From Acidobacteria bacterium AB60 (lineage in GTDB: Bacteria; Acidobacteriota; Terriglobia; Terriglobales; Acidobacteriaceae): a DNA stretch of 64,000 bases. Each line of letters starts with the position of its first letter. The first letter of the stretch is position 1. The stretch is from NCBI GenBank assembly GCA_008682415.1, contig VANK01000014.1, positions 98,857 through 162,856 on the forward strand, given 5' to 3'. Position numbers and translations under genes: made by a program. The notes below the pieces were generated by a model. That model saw only the letters and a list, made by a program, of their open reading frames with translations, did no database searches and was not told the DNA's origin. Shown one piece after another: positions 54,388 through 62,444 of this stretch.

Positions 54388-54471
54388 TCATCTACCAGAC
54401 CACATCGTGCGTGCGAGTGCGCAACAACATGGCCGGAAAACACAAGCATGACGGAAACTCATCCGCAACAT
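54388..54471 (-). CDS. Cys-rich leader peptide (CCC), leaderless
   Basis: A 27-codon ORF beginning MLRMSFRHACVFRPCCCAL. The Cys codons are TGT, then TGT TGT TGC. The first ATG is 7 bp after the -10, so the mRNA probably starts at or next to it. A terminator follows and then the YeeE/YedE pair. This is the leader whose target has the clearest link to sulfur, and it anchors the interpretation of the others. Confidence 0.8.
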   Translation of the reverse strand: MLRMSFRHACVFRPCCCALARTMWSGR

Positions 54472-54478
54472 AGGTCTG

Positions 54479-54507
54479 AGGCTACAAGGCGTTTTGATCC
54501 ATGTCAA
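54479..54507 (-). promoter_or_regulatory. Promoter of Cys leader upstream of sulfur transporter
   Basis: TTGACA (54507-54502), 17-bp spacer, TAGCCT (54484-54479), 7 bp to the leader ATG. Divergent from the metC-like promoter. Confidence 0.75.
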
Positions 54508-54532
54508 GCCGAAGGAAACAGAATGTCCGCCC

Positions 54533-54538
54533 TATAAT
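54533..54538 (+). promoter_or_regulatory. -10 box of metC-like gene (leaderless)
   Basis: A perfect TATAAT lies 6 bp before the ATG at 54545, implying a leaderless mRNA. No consensus -35 is visible. Confidence 0.6.
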
Positions 54539-54544
54539 CGGGCA

Positions 54545-55714
54545 ATGACGAACTGGACGACGAAGCTGATTCATCCAGGGGTTCGAGCCCCGAAGGGGTT
54601 TCGGTCCTTGGCAGACCCAACCTGGCGAGGTTCCACGGTTCTCTTTCCAAGCGCGTCTGCCGCGAGCGACAACTGGGATCAATATGAAGCCGGCTACACC
54701 TACGGGCTTTATGGAACACCAACGACGCTCGAATTAGCCAGTCGGATCTGCGAATTGGAGAATGGATATCGCACCATCATTACCCCAGGCGGCCAAAGCG
54801 CGATTGCACTTGTTAATCTCGCTCTCCTTCATGCTGGCGATCACGTCCTTATTCCGGAGAGCATCTATGGACCAAACCGGAAGCTTGCCGGCACGCTTCT
54901 CAAGCGTCTGGGAGTCGAGCACAGTTTCTACGAGCCAACGATTGGAGCCGGCATTCGCGAGCTTTTCCAACCGAATACCCGGCTTGTTTGGTGCGAAAGC
55001 CCTGGCTCAATCACACTTGAGATTCAGGACGTGCCCGCAATCGCAGAGGCGGCCCATGCACGCGGTGCTTTGGTCGCGATCGACAACACCTGGTCGGCAG
55101 GAGTGTATTTCGACGCATTCGCCCATGGAGTCGACATCACGCTCCAGGCGCTCACGAAATATGTCGGAGGCCACAGCGATCTCTTGCTCGGCTCTGTGAC
55201 GGCGCGTGAGGAAGGTACGTGGAAACTGCTTGGCGCCGCGCACCAGGTGCTTGGCTTCGCGGCTTCCCCCGACGATTGCACTCTGGCTTTGCGTGGTTTG
55301 AAGACGCTCGCCGTTCGGCTGCGCGCGATTGAAGAGTCGGCGTTACATGTCGCGCACTGGCTCGCGGCGCGGCCGGAGATCGAGCGCGTTCTTCACCCAG
55401 CACTTACCTCCTGCCCCGGGCATGATATATGGAAGAGAGATTTCACGGGCTCCTCTGGTATCTTCTCGATCGTGTTCAACGAGGGAACTGAGAAACAAGA
55501 AGTCCTGAACTTTGTCGATGCACTGCAACTGTTCAAGATCGGATACAGTTGGGCGGGAGTAACGAGCCTGGCAGTAGCCTACGACTTTAGCAGACGTAAA
55601 GGACGCCCGCCGGTTCAACATCGGATTGTGCGTTTGAACATCGGACTGGAGGACAGCGAGGATCTGATCGAGGATCTCGATCAGGCGTTGCGGTCCGCGA
55701 TACATCGCAGCTAG
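54545..55714 (+). CDS. metC: Cystathionine beta-lyase-like PLP enzyme
   Basis: A 389-residue Cys/Met-metabolism PLP enzyme (fold type I). 'KLIHPGVRAPKGFRSLADPT' starts the domain, the PLP-phosphate segment is 'TIITPGGQSAIALVNLALLH', the PLP ring region 'ALVAIDNTWSAGVYF', and the Schiff-base Lys is in 'ITLQALTKYVGGHSDLLLGS'. Length and motifs fit cystathionine beta-lyase, which cleaves cystathionine to homocysteine, pyruvate and ammonia; cysteine desulfhydrase activity is possible. It is first in a run of six plus-strand genes and divergent from the Cys-leader-controlled sulfur importer. Confidence 0.85.
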   Translation: MTNWTTKLIHPGVRAPKGFRSLADPTWRGSTVLFPSASAASDNWDQYEAGYTYGLYGTPTTLELASRICELENGYRTIITPGGQSAIALVNLALLHAGDHVLIPESIYGPNRKLAGTLLKRLGVEHSFYEPTIGAGIRELFQPNTRLVWCESPGSITLEIQDVPAIAEAAHARGALVAIDNTWSAGVYFDAFAHGVDITLQALTKYVGGHSDLLLGSVTAREEGTWKLLGAAHQVLGFAASPDDCTLALRGLKTLAVRLRAIEESALHVAHWLAARPEIERVLHPALTSCPGHDIWKRDFTGSSGIFSIVFNEGTEKQEVLNFVDALQLFKIGYSWAGVTSLAVAYDFSRRKGRPPVQHRIVRLNIGLEDSEDLIEDLDQALRSAIHRS

Positions 55715-55741
55715 TCGTTTCTTATCGTCACGAGGCAATCG

Positions 55742-56356
55742 ATGCGTATTAAGATCGCCACTGTCGGAGAGATTGTCCTGCGAACCAGGGCGCGTCCACT
55801 CACTACGGAGGAAATACGAAGCACAGCTACGCGCGGATTGATCGAGCACATGAAGGAGACACTGCGGGATGCTCCCGGTGTCGGCCTTGCCGCGCCCCAG
55901 ATTGGGACACCGCTCCAATTGGCGGTTATCGAGGACAGGGCCGAGTATCAGACCTCCTTCTCCGAGGCCGAACTTGCTGAGCGGGAGCGACGCCCGATTC
56001 CGTTCCATGTCATCGTGAATCCAGGCATTCATTTGTTGTCCCAGCCGGAGGTCAATTTCTTCGAGGGGTGCCTCAGTCTACCCGGATTCAGCGCGATTGT
56101 TCCCCGTTCCCGCCAAGTCGTGGTTAAATGCCTGAACGAGGAGGGCGCGCCGGTACGCATCGAGGCAGAGGGCTGGTATGCCCGCATCCTACAACACGAG
56201 ATCGATCACCTTCATGGAACGCTCTACATCGACCGGATGCTGAGTCGCAGTTTCTGCTCGCTCGACCACTACAATCGCTACTGGAAAGCCAAGCCTATCC
56301 AGGAGTCGCTGTCGGAATTGACTCACCATGACGAGCATGGAGGCCCAGACATTTAA
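55742..56356 (+). CDS. def: Peptide deformylase
   Basis: A 204-residue deformylase with all three metal-site motifs intact: 'APGVGLAAPQIGTPLQLAVI', 'FFEGCLSLPGFSAIV' (Cys ligand) and 'ILQHEIDHLHGTLYIDRM' (HExxDH). It is about 30 residues longer than E. coli Def, with an insertion near residues 70-85 and a short C-terminal tail. It removes the formyl group from nascent proteins. Its place inside an amino-acid gene cluster, 27 bp after metC, suggests a secondary copy that might act on formylated amino acids; that is inference. Confidence 0.9.
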   Translation: MRIKIATVGEIVLRTRARPLTTEEIRSTATRGLIEHMKETLRDAPGVGLAAPQIGTPLQLAVIEDRAEYQTSFSEAELAERERRPIPFHVIVNPGIHLLSQPEVNFFEGCLSLPGFSAIVPRSRQVVVKCLNEEGAPVRIEAEGWYARILQHEIDHLHGTLYIDRMLSRSFCSLDHYNRYWKAKPIQESLSELTHHDEHGGPDI

Positions 56357-56584
56357 TGTTGGGCCGATCAAAGCTATTGCCGTGCTAGACTGGAATCCGA
56401 TGAACAGCGCGCTCCAGATGACGATCCCTGTCGCCTCTCGAATGCCTATGGCTATGCGCACCCCAGGCGGGGGATGGCCGGCTTCGGAAATCTGAGTTCA
56501 TCGACTCACATCTCCATTCTGGCGGCCGCCTGGGGGTTCCCACGGCGGCCTTGCTGTTTCTGGAACTTCTCGCTTGTAACAGGA

Positions 56585-57769
56585 ATGGAGATTATGCCAA
56601 GCTCACGCGATCTGAGTGTTTCAACAATTGCAATTCATGGCGGGCGCACGCTCGACTCCCATGCCAGCTCGATTCTGTTTCCTCTCTATCAAACCAGCAC
56701 CTTCGTTCACGATGCTGTCGGCGTCGACAAGGGGTTCAGCTATTCCCGTGTCTCGAACCCGACTGTGGATGCGTTGGAGAAAGCCATCGGGGCGCTTGAA
56801 GGTACGCCTCCGGCAGTCTGCTTTCGTACCGGTATGGGAGCAGTCACCACGCTATTCCTGTCAGTGCTGAGGGCCGGCGATCATGCCGTGCTTTCAGACG
56901 TCGTATACGGCGGAACCATGCGGATATTCCATGAGGTGCTCTATGGCATAGGCATCTCGGGCTCGTTCGTGGATACATCCGATCCGGCTCAGGTTGAGGC
57001 TGCGATTACACCTGCCACTCGCATCATCTTCATCGAAACTCCCGGAAATCCCACCCTGAAGCTGGCCGACATCGAAGCCGTCTCTCAAATCGCAAAGCGG
57101 CATTCCATTCTGCTTGCCGTCGATAACACGTTTTTGACGCCGATCCTTCAAAAACCATTTGAACTGGGCGCCGATATCTCCGTTCTTTCAACCACAAAGT
57201 ACATTGACGGCCATAACGCCACGGTGGGAGGATCGCTCGCCACCCATGACGAGAAACTTCTTGAACGATTCCGTCTGATTCGCAAGACCATTGGCTCAAT
57301 CCAGTCGCCATTTGAGGCTTGGCTTGTTCTTCAGGGAATTAAGACGCTGCCGGCACGCCTGAAACTCCATTGCGAACACGCTGCGGAGATTGCCGGATGG
57401 CTTGAGAAGCATTCGGCAGTGGATCATGTCTACTACCCGGGTCTCGATTCCTTCCCACAAAAGGGATTGGCCGAGAAACAGCAAAGCGCGCCCGGCGCGA
57501 TGATCGCATTCGAACTGAAAGCTGGCACCGAAGCGGCCATCCGCGTGCTGAACAGCGTGCAACTTTGCTCACGGGCGGAAAGCTTGGGAGGATTGGAAAC
57601 ACTCATAACGCACCCATCTTCGACAACACACGCGGATGTTGACCCGGAACTACGCCGCAAACTGGGAATCTCCGACGGACTAATCCGCCTGTCTGTCGGG
57701 CTTGAGGATGCAGCCGACATCATCGCAGATCTTGAACAGGCATTTGCCGCTACAAATTGCTCTGAATGA
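56585..57769 (+). CDS. metB: Cystathionine gamma-synthase/lyase-like PLP enzyme
   Basis: About 394 residues of a Cys/Met-metabolism PLP enzyme. The real start is near 56585-56594; upstream codons are not family-like. Motifs: 'LFPLYQTSTFVHDAVGVDKG', 'YSRVSNPTVDALEKAIGALE', PLP aspartate in 'LLAVDNTFLTPILQKP', Schiff-base Lys in 'ISVLSTTKYIDGHNATVGGS', and 'SLGGLETLITHPSSTTHADV'. It could be cystathionine gamma-synthase, gamma-lyase or O-acetylhomoserine sulfhydrylase; the sequence alone does not decide. With the metC-like gene it forms a trans-sulfuration pair. Confidence 0.85.
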   Translation: MEIMPSSRDLSVSTIAIHGGRTLDSHASSILFPLYQTSTFVHDAVGVDKGFSYSRVSNPTVDALEKAIGALEGTPPAVCFRTGMGAVTTLFLSVLRAGDHAVLSDVVYGGTMRIFHEVLYGIGISGSFVDTSDPAQVEAAITPATRIIFIETPGNPTLKLADIEAVSQIAKRHSILLAVDNTFLTPILQKPFELGADISVLSTTKYIDGHNATVGGSLATHDEKLLERFRLIRKTIGSIQSPFEAWLVLQGIKTLPARLKLHCEHAAEIAGWLEKHSAVDHVYYPGLDSFPQKGLAEKQQSAPGAMIAFELKAGTEAAIRVLNSVQLCSRAESLGGLETLITHPSSTTHADVDPELRRKLGISDGLIRLSVGLEDAADIIADLEQAFAATNCSE

Positions 57770-57955
57770 TCGCGTGTTGCTCGGATCGCCTGAATCGGAG
57801 TTGGCCAAGAAATCAGGAGAGTCGTTTCGGCAAATGCGCCGCTACCTGCCACGGCGAGGTACAGAGCACTCGCTTGGGTATCGGTTGAGGCTTGGAACAC
57901 CGAACTTTTTTGCAGCCAACCTGAGAAACAGTTGATCCAAAATACGAGGTGAGTC

Positions 57956-59083
57956 ATGCAACTAAAGCCTTTTCTCCTAGATGAGTGGCTGGATACTTGG
58001 GAACATAGCGCCGAATTCAACCTGGCGGCCAGTACCGGCCCGGCTTGGACCTTTGATGAGCTTCTGAGCCTCGCCAACGATGAAGAGCGCGAGCGTTTTC
58101 TGCATCACAAAGTGGTTTACAGCCGCCCCGCGGGCGCCGACAGTTTACGCGCAGCGATCGCCGAGATGCACAACGTCGATCCAGAAGCAGTGCAGGTCGT
58201 CACCGGCGCATCTGAGGCCCTGCTCATCCTCTTCTGGCTGGCCACGGGCCCGGGCGCCAACGTCATCCTGCCACAGCCAGGCTTTACCACATTCTCGGCC
58301 TTGCCAGAATCGCTGCGCCTGGAAACCCACTACTATGCGGTTCGAAGAGAAAACGGCTTTCGCATAGACGTTGATGAAATCAAGAGTCTCGCGGATCGCA
58401 ACACGAAGCTGGTACTCGTAAACAGTCCGCACAATCCTACCGGGGCTATCATCAGCGATGCGGAACTAGATGCGTTGCACGAGTTCACGTCTTCTCATGG
58501 GATCCAATTGGTCAGCGATGAAGTTTACCATCCCATCTTCCACGGAGAGCCGACAAAGTCGGCATCCCGTTTGCCCCACGCCACGGTCATCCACGATTTT
58601 TCGAAAGCATTCCCTCTGTCCGGAATCCGTACTGGATGGATGATCGAGCATAACCCCAATCGCCGCAAGGACTACTGGACCGCGCGCTCCTATTTCTCCA
58701 TCACTAACAATAGCGTCGGCGAATTTCTGGCAGAACTCGCTATGCGCCATCGCGATATTGTGCTCGGCAGGACTGAGAAAGTTGCGAGCGAGAATCTTCG
58801 CCAGCTTGACAGTTTCCTGTCGGAACACCGCGAAACGCTTGGCTGGATTCGTCCCCGCGGCGGGATGACCGCGTTTCCCTGGCTTTTGAGTGGAGAGAAC
58901 AGCCGTGAGTTCTGCCGTGCCGCCGCCCAGCAGGGTCTGGTGCTGGCGCCAGGAGACTGCTTCGGCGCGCCCGAGCATTTCCGGCTTGGTTTCGCCGCTA
59001 TGACCAGCGAGTTTTCTGACGCTCTAGAGCGGCTGGGAGAATTCGTCGAGAGCTGGTCCAGCATTCACACGCCGAGGGTCTAG
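57956..59083 (+). CDS. Class I/II PLP aminotransferase
   Basis: A 375-residue aminotransferase. Motifs: 'VTGASEALLILFWLATGPGA' (cofactor phosphate), 'LVLVNSPHNPTGAIISDAEL', 'IQLVSDEVYHPIFHG' and the Schiff-base Lys in 'VIHDFSKAFPLSGIRTGWMI'. It resembles short aspartate/aromatic aminotransferase relatives, including capreomycidine-synthase-like enzymes, so it may act on an unusual amino acid. GAGGTGA precedes the ATG. It lies 186 bp after the metB-like gene. Confidence 0.85.
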   Translation: MQLKPFLLDEWLDTWEHSAEFNLAASTGPAWTFDELLSLANDEERERFLHHKVVYSRPAGADSLRAAIAEMHNVDPEAVQVVTGASEALLILFWLATGPGANVILPQPGFTTFSALPESLRLETHYYAVRRENGFRIDVDEIKSLADRNTKLVLVNSPHNPTGAIISDAELDALHEFTSSHGIQLVSDEVYHPIFHGEPTKSASRLPHATVIHDFSKAFPLSGIRTGWMIEHNPNRRKDYWTARSYFSITNNSVGEFLAELAMRHRDIVLGRTEKVASENLRQLDSFLSEHRETLGWIRPRGGMTAFPWLLSGENSREFCRAAAQQGLVLAPGDCFGAPEHFRLGFAAMTSEFSDALERLGEFVESWSSIHTPRV

Positions 59084-59135
59084 CGCGCACGCATTGGTTG
59101 GCGCAACAGCGGCAAGAAAATACGAGGAAGCTCCG

Positions 59136-59702
59136 ATGGCCCGATTTCCGCAATCCACCGCTCTGGTTGTGATCGACGTACAGCAGGCATTTCTCGATCC
59201 CCGTTGGGGCGAGCGCAACAATCCTCACGCAGAATCGAACATTGCGAGGCTCCTTAGCGCCTGGAGAAACACAAGGAGACCGATCCGGCACGTCGCTCAC
59301 GACTCCGTGGAGCCTGGCAGTCTATTGCGGCCAGATTCTCCCGGCAATGCAATTCAGAGCGCTGCCACGCCACAGTCTGATGAGCCTGTCTATCGCAAAC
59401 ACGTGAACAGCGCTTTTATCGGAACAAATCTAGAGAGAGACTTGCGAACGGCCGGCATCGATACGCTGGTTATTGTTGGATTGACGACAAACCATTGCAT
59501 CTCAACTACGGCTCGCATGGCAGGAAATCTTGGGTTTGAGACCTATGTGGTGTCCGATGCGACTGCCGCCTTTGCGCGTCTTGGCCTTGATGGAACAATG
59601 CGGCCTGCTGATGCCGTGCATTCGGCGGCTCTTAGCGACCTGCACGGGGAGTTTGCAACGGTGGTCGATACAGTCGAAGTCCTGAAAGGTGCAGCTTCTT
59701 AG
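59136..59702 (+). CDS. Cysteine-hydrolase-fold (isochorismatase-like) protein
   Basis: A 188-residue isochorismatase-like hydrolase from the ATG at 59136 (GAGGAAG upstream). The catalytic triad is recognisable: Asp in 'TALVVIDVQQAFLDPRWG', Lys in 'PVYRKHVNSAFIGTNLERDL' and Cys in 'VIVGLTTNHCISTTARMAGN'. The family includes nicotinamidase- and carbamoyl-hydrolase-type enzymes; the substrate here is unknown. It sits 52 bp after the aminotransferase. Confidence 0.85.
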   Translation: MARFPQSTALVVIDVQQAFLDPRWGERNNPHAESNIARLLSAWRNTRRPIRHVAHDSVEPGSLLRPDSPGNAIQSAATPQSDEPVYRKHVNSAFIGTNLERDLRTAGIDTLVIVGLTTNHCISTTARMAGNLGFETYVVSDATAAFARLGLDGTMRPADAVHSAALSDLHGEFATVVDTVEVLKGAAS

Positions 59703-59818
59703 AAAAGCATGAAGATCGCATCGCCTGGCTGGGTTCGAAGATCGTGTCGAAGTGCACGGCTGTGGCGCTATCAGAATGCTCCTCAGTCATTCATTTGTTA
59801 GAAAGGCAGAAGGGGAAA

Positions 59819-60691
59819 ATGGCCGAACTAGTCGCTGGTCTGATCGATGTTTTCGCCGACACGCCGTTGACGGGCAACCCTCTAGCGGTCGTGCAAGATG
59901 CGGACCAATTGAGCGAAGAACAAATGCGGCGGATCGCCAGCGAGTTCAACCAGGCCGAGACGACTTTCATCCTGCAAAGCACGCGCGCGGATCGGCGACT
60001 GCGTTCGTTTACCGCAAGCGGAGCGGAGGTCTTCGGTGCCGGGCACAACGCTCTCGGTGCATGGCTCTGGCTTGCGGAACACGGCGACCTTGGCGCCCTT
60101 ACTAGTCCGCAGACCTTCTATCAAGAAATCGGTTCCGACGTTCTCCCGGTCGAACTAGAAAAGATCGATGGCCGCGTACACGGGCGAATGCGCCAGGCAC
60201 CGTTACGCTTGCTAGCCCCGCTAGAAGACATGGCTCCGTTGTCGGACGCGCTTCGTCTCGATCCGAGTGACATCCTATCCGAACCTAAGCCTCGGCCGGC
60301 TGATACCGGAACCGCTCATCTGATGGTGCGGATGCGGGACGCTGCAACGGTTGACACGGCTTTCCCCGACCCAGACAAATTGCTCGCTATTTTGAAGCTA
60401 GTGCAGGCGGAAGGCTGCTACATTTACGCCATCAATGCAAATACCCCCGAAACGGCGTACGCTCGTTTCTTCAATCCCACCGTTGGCCTTTGGGAGGACG
60501 CGGCGACGGGAACCGCGGCAGGCCCCTTGGCTGCCTATCTCGCTGGTGAGGGTTACCTTGAAGACAATGAGTTCGCGATCGAGCAGGGCACAAAAATGGG
60601 CCGCCAAAGCATCCTTCGTGTTCGCCTCACTCCTGAGCCGGAACTATCCGGGGCCGGAATCATTGTTCTTCGTGGTTTGATCAAGCTCTGA
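59819..60691 (+). CDS. PhzF-family isomerase/epimerase
   Basis: A 290-residue PhzF-like protein from the ATG at 59819 (AGGGG upstream). Family features: 'LIDVFADTPLTGNPLAVVQD', the catalytic Glu region 'EFNQAETTFILQST', 'FTASGAEVFGAGHNALGAWL' and 'VGLWEDAATGTAAGPLAAYL'. PhzF enzymes isomerise small acids, in phenazine synthesis or as epimerases. No other phenazine genes are present, so an epimerase-like role on the product of the preceding enzymes is more likely. It is last in the cluster. Confidence 0.85.
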   Translation: MAELVAGLIDVFADTPLTGNPLAVVQDADQLSEEQMRRIASEFNQAETTFILQSTRADRRLRSFTASGAEVFGAGHNALGAWLWLAEHGDLGALTSPQTFYQEIGSDVLPVELEKIDGRVHGRMRQAPLRLLAPLEDMAPLSDALRLDPSDILSEPKPRPADTGTAHLMVRMRDAATVDTAFPDPDKLLAILKLVQAEGCYIYAINANTPETAYARFFNPTVGLWEDAATGTAAGPLAAYLAGEGYLEDNEFAIEQGTKMGRQSILRVRLTPEPELSGAGIIVLRGLIKL

Positions 60692-61226
60692 GGGACTGCC
60701 ACGTCGCCACATTAAGCCTCTCCGAATTGACGAGGTTCTCCTTAACACCGCGCATCTCTCCCTGAGAAAAGAGCCATAGGGTCAGGACCTCCAGGCCCTT
60801 GCCAGCGACTCGGAGATTTTCGGCAGCATCATCACATTGGCTGAACCAGTGAGCAGAAAGTCTGCTGTGCTCGGTAGCGATGTTGGCGTGCTGCATGCCG
60901 GCGCGGCGCGCAGCGTCCGTAAATCCGATGCAGGCACTTCGCACCGAATAGTTCCGTGCCGTGGAGCTGAATTGGCGCATGATCGCCAACTCGCTCATTG
61001 AGTCGGGATTTGTCCCCTGAAGACGGCCAGTGCAGAAAGCTCTTCGTGTTCGTCGTTGCGGCGATCTCTTCATAAAAGGAAGGTCCCCACGCAAAGCCTT
61101 CGCGCGTCGCGTAGTGTCCTTAGATTGGAAAGAATCCCAAACAGGGATTCACATCGGCCTATTGGAGTAGCTCGACTTAGAAGTAGGACAAATCGATAAG
61201 TATTTTATTTTCAATTACTTCGGTTT
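60692..61226. other. Intergenic stretch before repeat copy 2
   Basis: About 535 bp. A 137-codon minus-strand ORF (61094-60681) has odd composition and overlaps the end of the PhzF gene; I could not support it as a gene. Confidence 0.4.
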
Positions 61227-61325
61227 CTGCCCCCCAGGCAGTCACATTTACTGCTTCTAAACGCGTTGTGCTTGCGATCTCGATCAGTACCCCTTTTGAT
61301 ACCCCCGAAGATTTCCGAACAATCT
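61227..61325 (+). repeat. 99-bp direct repeat, copy 2 (attachment-site-like)
   Basis: Partner of 29064-29162, same orientation and length, about 69% identical by hand count. It lies 310 bp upstream of an integrase gene. It shows the same CTGCC...GGCAG dyad and paired GGGGTA boxes on the complement. Confidence 0.6.
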
Positions 61326-61635
61326 CGGTCGACATCGCACTGCGTCGTACCGCTTTGTTCTATCAGGATCTCAGCCGGATTTGCTCGGTCTTCTCCGCTC
61401 TGGGCCCGGCACTTGTGAACTTGTCTCGTAACGTTTCAAGGCGCCGTAGGACCGTTCTTCAGCCGATGGCGGCCAACCCCTTCTCAGGTGTGGGCAGTGT
61501 TCGTCTTGCGATAACTCGCCGACTGTCCGACATGGCGACAATGAACGAAGCCGCTGGCGCGGCGGACACTGCCTTGGCGTGCAGCTACGAGCGGCATTGG
61601 CTGCGGTAGGTTGATTCACAAGGAAGGAGATCCTT

Positions 61636-62444
61636 GTGACCAACTTACGCAAGCGGATGCTGGAAGAGCTCCAGCGACGCTCAGAAGTTATCAGGCCTAT
61701 CTGCTCACGGAACGCAAGCTGGCCGTGGGAAGCGTGGTGGGGCGCGTTGCCGCGCTGCGGTTCTTCTTCGTTCGCACCCTCAAGCGGCGCGATTTCTGGG
61801 AAGAGTTGCCCTATCCGAAGGACCCGAAGGACCGGGGTCGCCTACCGACGGTGCTCAGCCTCGACGAGGTCGCCCGGCTCATCGATGCCGCCGGCAACCT
61901 CATGCAACGCGCCCTGCTCATGACGCTTTACGGCACCGGCATGCGGCGGATGGAAGTATCACTGCTGAACGTGAGCGATGTCGATAGCCGCCGGATGATG
62001 ATACGCGTAGAGCGTGGCAAGGGCGGCGGCGGTCGCGACATCCCACTCAGCCCGGCTCTGCTCGAGACGTTGCGCGAGTACTGGCGGTGGAAGAAGCCTC
62101 GCATCTACCTTTTCCCCAGCAGTACAGGACACCGCGGACAAGACAGACCCATGTCGGAAAGGGCTGTTTGGTACGCCTGTAAACAGGCTGCTCGCTATGC
62201 GCATATCAAGAAGCACGTAACGCCTCACACCATGCGCCACAGCTGGGCGACGCACTTGCTCGAAGCCGGAACAGACCTGCGCACCATCCAGGTCCTGCTC
62301 GGCCATGTAGACGTGGAGACCACTGCGAGATATCTCCACTTGTCGCAGCGACACTTGCAGGCCGTATCGAATCCCCTGGAGCATTTGCAACTTTCCAGCG
62401 TCAGCCAGGTATCCCGCGAGTATCACCGGAAGACAGATAGGTGA
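61636..62444 (+). pseudogene. Tyrosine recombinase/integrase, N-terminal deletion with frameshift
   Basis: The GTG at 61636 with AAGGAGA upstream begins 'MTNLRKRMLEELQRRS', the normal N-terminus of integrases paired with IS91-type transposases. Near 61685 the frame changes and the protein resumes as 'SYQAYLLTERKLAVGSVVGR', so roughly 30-40 codons of the SAM-like core-binding domain are missing. The catalytic domain is complete: Arg in 'LYGTGMRRMEVSLLNV', HxLRH-like 'TPHTMRHSWATHLLEAGTD', and the Tyr in 'TARYLHLS'. Activity is unlikely. The stop overlaps the transposase GTG. Confidence 0.75.

Noticed and set aside
60681..61094. 137-codon minus-strand ORF
   Set aside because: Overlaps the PhzF 3' end, unusual composition, no family resemblance.
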